NCBI GenBank assembly: GCA_003663045.1
Contig: QMZG01000033.1
Location: forward strand, 1-10,201
DNA: 10,201 bases
Direction: 5' to 3'
Source: Candidatus Altarchaeales archaeon
GTDB taxonomy: Archaea > Altiarchaeota > Altiarchaeia > IMC4 > QMZM01
Every line of letters starts with the position of its first letter. Positions within the stretch are counted from its first letter, which is position 1. The notes below the pieces were generated by a model. The model was not told the origin of the DNA, ran no database searches, and was given only the letters and a program-made list of their open reading frames with translations. Positions 1 to 9,000 of this stretch are shown one piece after another. A program made the position numbers and the translations under genes.

Positions 1-3000
1 ATTAAGGTCGACATCGGTTATCTGAATAGGGTTACTGAGAAATTCATAGAGATTAAGAAGCGGGGATTAGGTGATTATAAGGCTGTTGAGAGGGCGATTG
101 AAGAGCTGAGGTTAGGCACTACAGAAGATAAAACATCATACTCCCACCCAAAAAGCATAAAGCTTGAACATAGCCAAGAAAAGCTGGAGAAACTTGGAAA
201 ACTTGGCGTGATACTGGGCGTGCCATTCAGGGACATATGGTACAAAAAAGAATACATGGGCATCAAGAGGATGTTCCAGTCACTGGACTTTGAGATTAAA
301 ATAGGACCCTCAAGCATGTTTAAAGAAGATGAGATCGCCAAGAGAGATAAAGGGGTAATAATCATCAACGGAGATAAACCAGCTCTTGCAGCTTTATTTG
401 CATTGGCTCATGAACATGACCACATAATGAGAGATCAGCTTAGGGAACTTCTCGGAAAAGAAGTTGATCGTGAAAAAGCCGCTGCTGTAGTTGATGGATT
501 CTGGATTCTAGCATTCAAGGAAATGCACGAGATCCTCAAAGACAAGGATCGGGGGCTGGCGGAGGCGCTTCTCGCTTACGGAGAAGACGAACTTGATAAA
601 TTCAACGAAATCTTCGGAACAAAATACAGCATGAAGGAATTTGGCCCCGAAAAACTCAAAGAAACTGTTGGTAAGTCAATACCAACTGTAAGCAGACCGA
701 AGCTGGAGAAAGCCTACAATGCGTTAATTGAGGATATCACAGACAATTTAGATAAATTGACAAAGGAAAACCTAAGAGGGGATATATTCGGTGTATTGTT
801 CTCTGCCGTTAAGAAGGATGTTAAAGAAAGACGTGTTTGGATCAGGGATGTATGGATAAAGAGGCTGAAAAAGATAGCGCTTGATAACTCTGCATACAAA
901 AATAAAAGAGATATAAAGGAAGGTGCCGAAATACTCGAAATAAAGAAAACATATATCCTGGTGTTTATTCCGCGTCTACTCAAAACACTTAATTCAGAGG
1001 AACCGGAACTAGTCAAGTTGGCGGATGAGGAACTCCGGAAGTTATGGGATGATCATGGAGACCTGATTACAACAATTGCCCAGTTGATACCTGCGGAGCA
1101 GGACTCTAAGTTAAGAATTAAGAACTGGTTGGAGATTCAGCTGAAAAAAGAGGAGGGCCACCTCCATATAGTATTGGCCACAGAAGACCAGATAGGTTTC
1201 AAGGTCAGCTTCGTGCCGACCGAGGAGAGTAAAGCTAAACTAAGGAAACTGGCAGAAGCGAGTCTGGTGAAGGAGGATAGATTCATCCCCCAGAACGCCT
1301 TCCTGTTCGGATATCGGCGGGGGAATAAAGCATTGATTACAGATATTGTATCTGAGGAGGAGCTTAAAGGATATGGGATATTTAGGGAGGATCGTCTGCT
1401 GAGTTTCATCCGCACTCGTTTCTCTAAGGAAGGGAAATCCCTTCTGGGTATAATCTGTGCTCATCCTGCCGATAGCCAATTTCCATTGGGAGAGAGCAGG
1501 CCTGGGGCGATGTTAAAAGGTCCTTATGGCAGGGATATCAGAGAGCTCAAGGACATAGAAGATGTTGTAGGGCAGCCTTTATTTGGTATGGTTTTAGAGT
1601 ACAGGTTTGACTTAGAACCATATCTAAGGAAAAAAGCAATAGAGGCAGTTAGTGAGTTAACTCGCTTAAAAGAAAGCTATGACTTTTCAAAGCATGGTCC
1701 TGAGTCGGTCTTTATGTACCTGTTTAATGAGAAGGTAGATGTAACAGAATCAAAATTGTCAGTCGCGGAGTTATTGAAGGAGCCCGATGACTTCGTCAGG
1801 GAATGGCTGGATGGGTTAAAGAAATCCGAGGTGACGATCGAAAAAGCCGGGGATGAATCCCTGCCACAGGAGGCGGTGGAGAAGGGAGCGGAAGGATATT
1901 ATATCGACCAGAGGGTGCCCTCAAAGAAGCTATTCTCCACAGGAACCTTAGAGGGTGTAAGGTATCTCACCATAGGAACTGAGGAGGAATGGTCCCGGGG
2001 TTTATTGGTTACTTCTGTATCTTCCAATATCCCCTTAGGTACGGACAAGGTTGCCACCTGCACAGGATTAGCTCTCAGGTTTAAAAGAGGGGAAGAATTC
2101 TATATCGCATTGGCCCATATCGCTGTCAATCCTAAATCTGAAAGTAGCTATTCTTACAGTGTCGTGAAAGCCATTCTGCAGGAGTTAGGGAAGAAGGAAG
2201 GAATTAAGGATGCCGAGGTTGTCATCTATTATGATCCTTCAATCCAGTATATGCCTGAGGAATTCATCCAATTTGAGTTGTCTCCCTGGGTTAAAGATAT
2301 CAGGTTTGTTCAGAGGCCGGATCCTAAGACTAATTCAAGAATTCTTGTAGATGGGGAGAAGGTAAGGATATTATTCTACCATGATAGGAAACCGACTAAG
2401 TCTAAGGTTATTCGTTTCTCTGATGATGTAAGAGATGAATTGAAGGATGGCGGAGAAGCAGAGAAAATTCAGCCAAGATTCAACATGGATGAATTCCTCA
2501 AAGAGGGAAAGACAGAAAATGGTTATACATATCTGAGTAGAGATGGAAAGGAATTCGTATTCAAATTAGAAGAAACCTCTGTGGACAATAACTTAAAAGA
2601 AGTCGAGATCTCCATCAATGATCCAGAGATGGGTATGGGGCGGATTGGTTATATTATTCTAAGGATTAGGTCGAAATCCACAGCAACAATTGCATATCAT
2701 TTCGTTAAGGAAAAATACTCTGCGTATTACGGTGGAGATTATAAAGGCATAGGTTCTGGACTGCTCTGGATAGCCTCTCAGTATCTTAAGAATAAGGGAA
2801 TAAGATATCTGGTAGTTGAGGGAGACCCAACGGATGGATTCTATCAGAGGTTAGGAGCAGTAGACCCAAGACGTCCAGAAATTCCCGAGGATGCTCCATA
2901 TTCCCTGAAGAGGAAGATATTCCTCAGGAGATTTGACCCCTACAAGGAAATCCCCTGGGATGAGCATATAAAATGGCTGAAATCCGAGATTAGTCGTGAA

Positions 3001-6000
3001 CTTGGGAATGAAGAAAAAGAGAGGGAATTCCTTGAGAAATACAAGAAAGAAAACAGGGGATGGTATGATGGAATTCTACGAAGTATGCAGGGAAAGGATG
3101 AAGAGGAACTTAAAAAGATAAAAAAGAGGGTAGAAGGATTGGAAAGATTATTCCCGAGATTCGATCTGAGAGAGGTTGAGATTCCGGAGATAGATATACA
3201 ACCAGCAGAGACGGTTGAGGAGTCAGATGCAAATGGGGAAAATGGGAGTATCAAGATAGAGCAATTGGATAAGAGCGATCTTGATAATGTAAGAAGAGAT
3301 ATAAGGGAGATAATAAAGCTTACAGAGAAAAGTGCCGGTATAACCCCATGGGCACCCCCAATGCCATTATCCCTAAAGCATTGGATAGTGGCAAGAGAGG
3401 ATGAAGATACCCTACTTTTGAATGATATATGTATAGTGGCAAGAGAGGGTAAAAAGATAGTTGGATTTATATCCGGAGCACCTGCTCGAGATTATGCTGA
3501 TTATTTTTATATTGAGTATACGGCAGTTCACCCAGATTTTCAGAAACAAAGGATAGGGATAAGACTACTTGAGAAATTTTGTGATGCAGTTAGGGATAGA
3601 AACTATCGATTTATAGGTTTCGTCGCTAAACCAGAGATTGTAGATTATGTGCGTAGGGAACTCCCGGGAATAAAAATTCAGGAAATTGGGAAGCACAGGA
3701 TAACAGGCACTCAAAGGTATTTGATAGACCTTGAAGAAAGTTATGGAAGAGAAAATGAGGAATTTCCAGATAAGGCCATGGGTGATGATTCTGAAAGGTT
3801 AGGCACTACAAGAGAGGAGAAAGAAAAAGCGAGGCTACCAGAGATTAAGAAACCACAACCAGGAGGAATCTGGGTTCTAAAACCGAAGGAATTCTCAATA
3901 CTTAAAGAAACCCTTAAGGGCGCTCCTCTAAAAGAATTCTCCAGAGCATTGCCAATCCTCCTCAATACCTATGCCCAAGAGCTGAAATCAGAATATAAAG
4001 AGAAGCTAAAATCCTTCCTGAGAGATGAATTGATCAGATTGTATTCTGGCGATGCAGAAGAGACCGAGAATAAGGTTAAGGATGCCATTTCAAGGATAAA
4101 AGAGCATCGAGAATGGGTTGAGGGGCTGTGGGATGAGATTAGAAGAGAGGCGGAGTTAGGCACTACAGAGAGAGAAAAATCGCCAGAAGACGCACTCAAG
4201 CACCTTGGCACAACCTTAGAGGGTAAGCTGGAGGTTCATCTTGAAGGAATAGTTGAACAGATTGTCAAGAATGCTCGCGCCAAAAAGAAAAAGAGATATG
4301 AAAGGCTTGTGAGTATCTTAGGTATAAAAAGGATCTACCAGCTCTACAGGGAAAGATATGGATTTGAGCAGTATGGAATTGAATCCACAACTAAAAGATT
4401 GAGATTAACGGATAAGGAAAAGAGAGAGCTCAGGACATTCATAAAAAATGGTGAATTGAGGGGATTCTTCAGGAAACTGCATAAATGGGAGAGGGTAAAC
4501 GATTTGACTCGATACTTCTTTGGTGGGTTTGGCAATAAGATAACGATTATCCGCAATTATTTGTACTATCTGACAAAACCTTCATTCACGGAAGAGAAGA
4601 GAAATAAGGCAAGAGATGGTATATCCAAGTCATTTTCATGGATTAAAAGGAAATATGATCATATCCCATTCTCGAAGTTAAGAAAGAGCCCCTACTACAA
4701 GGAATACGAACCCCTCTTCAAGGTTAATGAAAAACTGCCAGAACTCGAAGAAAAGATAAATGTGATAAAAAACCCCGAGAGCGGAGATGCGGAAATAAGT
4801 GCAGCTATTAATACCATCAAGAGAATTATCATTGAAATTGCAGCGGAGGGGCGTAAATACAGGAAAACAGTAAACAAGTATTATCTGGAATTTAAAGGTA
4901 AGTATCTTGGCAGTGAGGATATCAAAACGAGGGCACTTCTTGAATTCCGGAGCGGAGGTGAAATTCTGGAACAGGCAATCTGGCTGAAAAAGAATGGAAT
5001 AAAACCGAATTCTTTTGAGCGGGCTGCTATGGATCACTATGGGATAGATTTTGAGAGATTAAAGATAGAGGGCGGTCTTCCCTCTGCCTTGGATTTGGAT
5101 CGGCTGAAGAGGATAAAAGAATTGAAGCCAGAGGATATAACCGAGGGGGATATTGCCGAATTGCTCATGACCTCACCCCTGAAAGATGAGAGAGGTGAAT
5201 CAGATGAGAGGGGTGAATCAGCAAGAGCCATACTGATGGAAATCTACTTGAGAAGGGCAGGTGATGTAAATAGAGTTCTGAAAAGGCTTGAAAAAGATGG
5301 GGTTAGAAAGGAGTGGATTGAGGAGATTGAGAAGGTATTACCAAAACCAGGAGGCCTTGTCCTGACGAGGGGGCAGTTCAGAAGATTAGCCAGAACCATT
5401 AAGGAGGATCCAATAAAGAACTTGGGGGCATTTGAGATAATTTTCTCTACGAGAAGAGAGGTCAGAGAGAAATTCAGGGAGGAGATAGACCAATGGCTTG
5501 TGAAGATGACCCAGAGGCTTAAGGAACGTGGTAAAGTATTATCTGAGCAGAGAGAGGACATAGAAGCTGCAAAATGTGCAGAAATCCTGGCAAGAATCTT
5601 CGGTGAACTCGGGGATAAGAAGAAAGAAGCCAGGAATTATTATCTATCGGGAAATATTTACAGAGAATTGAGAGAGTTTGAGAAATCTGCAGAATATGGT
5701 GAAATCTCAGGTAGAATATATGAAGAATTAGGTGAGAAGGAAAATGCTGCGGAGAGCTATGCTCTAACAGCTTATTGTTATAAAGAGATGGAGCAACCAA
5801 GAAAAGCGATAGAATTCTATAAGAAGGCTGCTTCTCTGTATGAGGAATTAGGGTATGAAGTTAGGGCATCTGAGATCTATGAACGTATGGCTAAGTGTTA
5901 TGAAATTCTATCAGAATTCAAAGAAGCTAGGGAGTGTGACGAAAAGGCAAAGAGACTTAGAAGGATACAACCCGGAGGAATTCCAATACAAACTCCAGAA

Positions 6001-9000
6001 CAGATAAGAAATCTAAGGGAAAGACAAGTGAAATTATCAGTAGAAGAATTGAGAAAGGAAATCACACCTGAATTTCTCCGGAGATGGGTATTCCCAAACC
6101 TTGTAGAGAGAAGTCGGGAGGTAAAGACGGAATGGAAAAGGTGGATGATCGAGGTATTAATGAAATACTACAGAGAATTCCCGGAGGAATGTGAGAAGAT
6201 AGTCAAGGATGCCATTTCTGAGATGGATGAGGCTCTTCAGAAAGAATTCAGGAAGGTGTGGGATCATATCAAGAAACTGGATGAATTCATTAATGCCTAT
6301 ACAACCTCATCCATTCAGAGAGAGATTCTAAGAACTATTTTAGTGTTGGAATTGAATCGTTTCAGTCCGGGTGATATCAAAGAGCTTATTGAGATTTCTG
6401 GAAGAACTGTTAGGAACGCACTATTTAGGTTAGTGGAAAAGGGGGTATTAGTTAGACCTGGAAGATTTTTAAAGGGTCATTATCTTCTAAGTGAGAGATT
6501 TGTTGATAGATTATATAAATCTGAGATTATCAATGATGAGAAGAGAAAGAAACTTATCACTGATCTGAAAATAGAATCCATCTACAATGAATTTGAGAGA
6601 AATACTGGAGTAAGATTGGAAGCATCATACAGGAATGTTCTGAGTTTCATCATAGACAATAGATTGAATTGCCTTGGAGTAGAGAAGATAGCGAAATTAT
6701 CTGGAATTCCTATGGAGACTATCAGGCAAGCATTTCGTAGGTCTGTAAATATGGGAATATTGACAAGGGTTGTTAATAATCGCTATCTATTGAGCGAAAA
6801 ATTTATTAAGCAATTACATGAGTCTGAAATTGTAGATGATTCCACAAGGGATAGACTGATTCTGGATGTGAAGAGGGAGCATGTATATAATGAATTTAGG
6901 AAGAGTGATGGGTCAAAATTAGAGCCAATGTTCAGAGAGATCCTGAATTTAATTCTGGACAAAGGATTAAACCGTTTCGGTATTAAAAAGATTACAGATG
7001 TATCTGGATTTCCAACTACAAGTATTTATTATGCATTACACGATTTTGTAGATGCAAAGGTATTAATCAAGCCAGTGAGGGATCGTTATCTTCTAAGTGA
7101 GAGATTTATTAATAGGTTATATGAATCTGGAATCATAGATGATTCCGAAAGGAGCAAACTAATTCTGGATCAGAGAATAGAAAATCTCTATGACAGACTT
7201 AAGAGGGAGAAACATATAAGGTTAGATGCAAGGTTTAGGGAGATACTGGATGTCATTCTGGTGTATAGTAAGGAGGTAGTAACCTTCACTCCTAAGGAGA
7301 TCATAGAATTATCTGGAATTCTTAAAGGAACTGTTAATGATGCATTACGCAACTTTATAAAAGGGAATATTCTTAAAAGACCTCGTCATGGGGTTTATTC
7401 CTTGAGTGATGAATTCAGATCAGAATTAAGAAAGATTACAAGCATAGGCGGTGTTGATGCATTAACACTTACCAAGGCGATAGAGAATAGCGGGGTTATA
7501 ACAAAAATCAAAGAGAGAGTTAAAAAGGGAGATAAGGCGGGAACTAAATTAAGAAGGCTATTCCCATCAAAAGAAAGTGTTACTGCAGAGGAGATTTTAT
7601 CATTATTGGATGAGATTCTAACTGGTAGAGATTACATCCTTGATGCTAGTTTGACTTGGGGGAGGAGAGCATTACTCAGGATTCTCGAGGATGATGGTAT
7701 CATGAGCCTTATCACAGAGAGCATAGAGGGACAGACTGTTCATAAATGGTATATCAACAAGGGAAAGGTTGAAGAACTTGCCGAGAACGATGTTGAAGAT
7801 GAGGAGGAATTCAAGAATAATGACTTTGGAAGAAAACCATCAGAAAAGATTCCGGGTTTTGAATCCATCGATCTTGGCAAGAAGATAAAGGAATATGCAA
7901 TAAAGGCCGTAAATGATGTTATCTATAAAAATAAGCGTTATTCAGATTATGACAGATACTTACACAGTAAGACAGAGTCTCGGATATATGAAGAAGAATT
8001 CAAAAAAGAACTGCAGAATATTTTTATAAAAGAGTGTGGAAGGATAGGAAGGGATTTAGGATGGAGAGATATAGATAAATTTTTGGATTGTCTAAGATCC
8101 AGAAAAGATTTGATGAATCTTATAATATACAATCTTGTTGAACAAGGAATAAAAATATCCCCACTTGATGTGGGTTGGCTAAATAGGAAAGTATTTTTTT
8201 CAATCTCTAAAGTTAGAGACTATATTCTGGCAAAGAAATATGTTGTGGATGATTCGATATTGGATAGAAAGGATGTAGAATCTGTTTTTATGGATAGTTT
8301 TTATACTTCTCAATACACGGCAAAAGGTAGATTAGAGTTAAGCGACGACATAATACTGAAGTATTTGAAAAATAGAAAAGGAACCTTTATGGATATCGGA
8401 ATTGCTGCTGGGAAACCACTTGCTGATAGGGAAGAAAATATTGCTATAACAACAAGAGAACTTGCAAAAAAGATAGCTGGCGAAAATCCGAATATAAAAA
8501 TAGTTGGTATTGACATTACAACAGATGGCTTGGTCCCTGTTTTACAAAAAATTCGCAAAACCCCGGAGAAAGAGCATGAGATACAATTCATTGCTCCAAA
8601 TTTAGAGTATATAAAATGTGATGCATCACACATTCCAGCAAAGGAAAACTCAATGATTGGTATAAGAGAATCTAATGTTTTTATACATCTCAATAAAACG
8701 CAGAAGAAAAGGGTTTTGCAGGAAGTAATATTCTCCTTAAAGCCAAATGGAATTTTTATTCGTGCAGGAAAAGATTATGCTGAGATTTATGAAAAAAGAG
8801 GCAACACACTGAGGTATTCCAAGACAGTAAGAAATGAAAAGGGCGAACGAATAGAAGAAAAAACTAAGGGCACACTAGAGGACTTTATTAGAGAGATCGA
8901 AGATGAGGAAAATGGTAGAAAGGGAGCTGAGAGATGGCTATCCTTAGAGGAAAAACCGCCAGAGGGCGGTCTTCCCTCTGCCTTGGATTTGGATCGGCTG

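Noticed and set aside
1243..1635. Active JAMM deubiquitinase-type protease acting on the PGG linkers
   Set aside because: The metal-binding and catalytic positions are not conserved (Cys486, Gln431, no S-x-x-D), so activity cannot be claimed.
4133..4155. Insertion-sequence end or attachment site at the 23-base repeat
   Set aside because: No transposase, inverted termini or target duplication is present; the repeat is in frame and protein-coding at both places.
4678..5037. Reverse-strand open frame of 119 residues
   Set aside because: No recognised domain, and it overlaps continuous + coding sequence with in-phase repeats on its 3' side; treated as chance.
6319..7440. CRISPR array or short-period DNA repeat
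   Set aside because: The roughly 300-base period reflects protein modules with diverged DNA, not short identical repeats with spacers.
8310..8693. Reverse-strand open frame of 127 residues rich in Ser, Phe and Ile, resembling a membrane protein
   Set aside because: It is the antisense shadow of the methyltransferase domain, whose SAM motifs are clear on the + strand. Hydrophobic antisense translations are expected opposite a Lys/Glu-rich protein.
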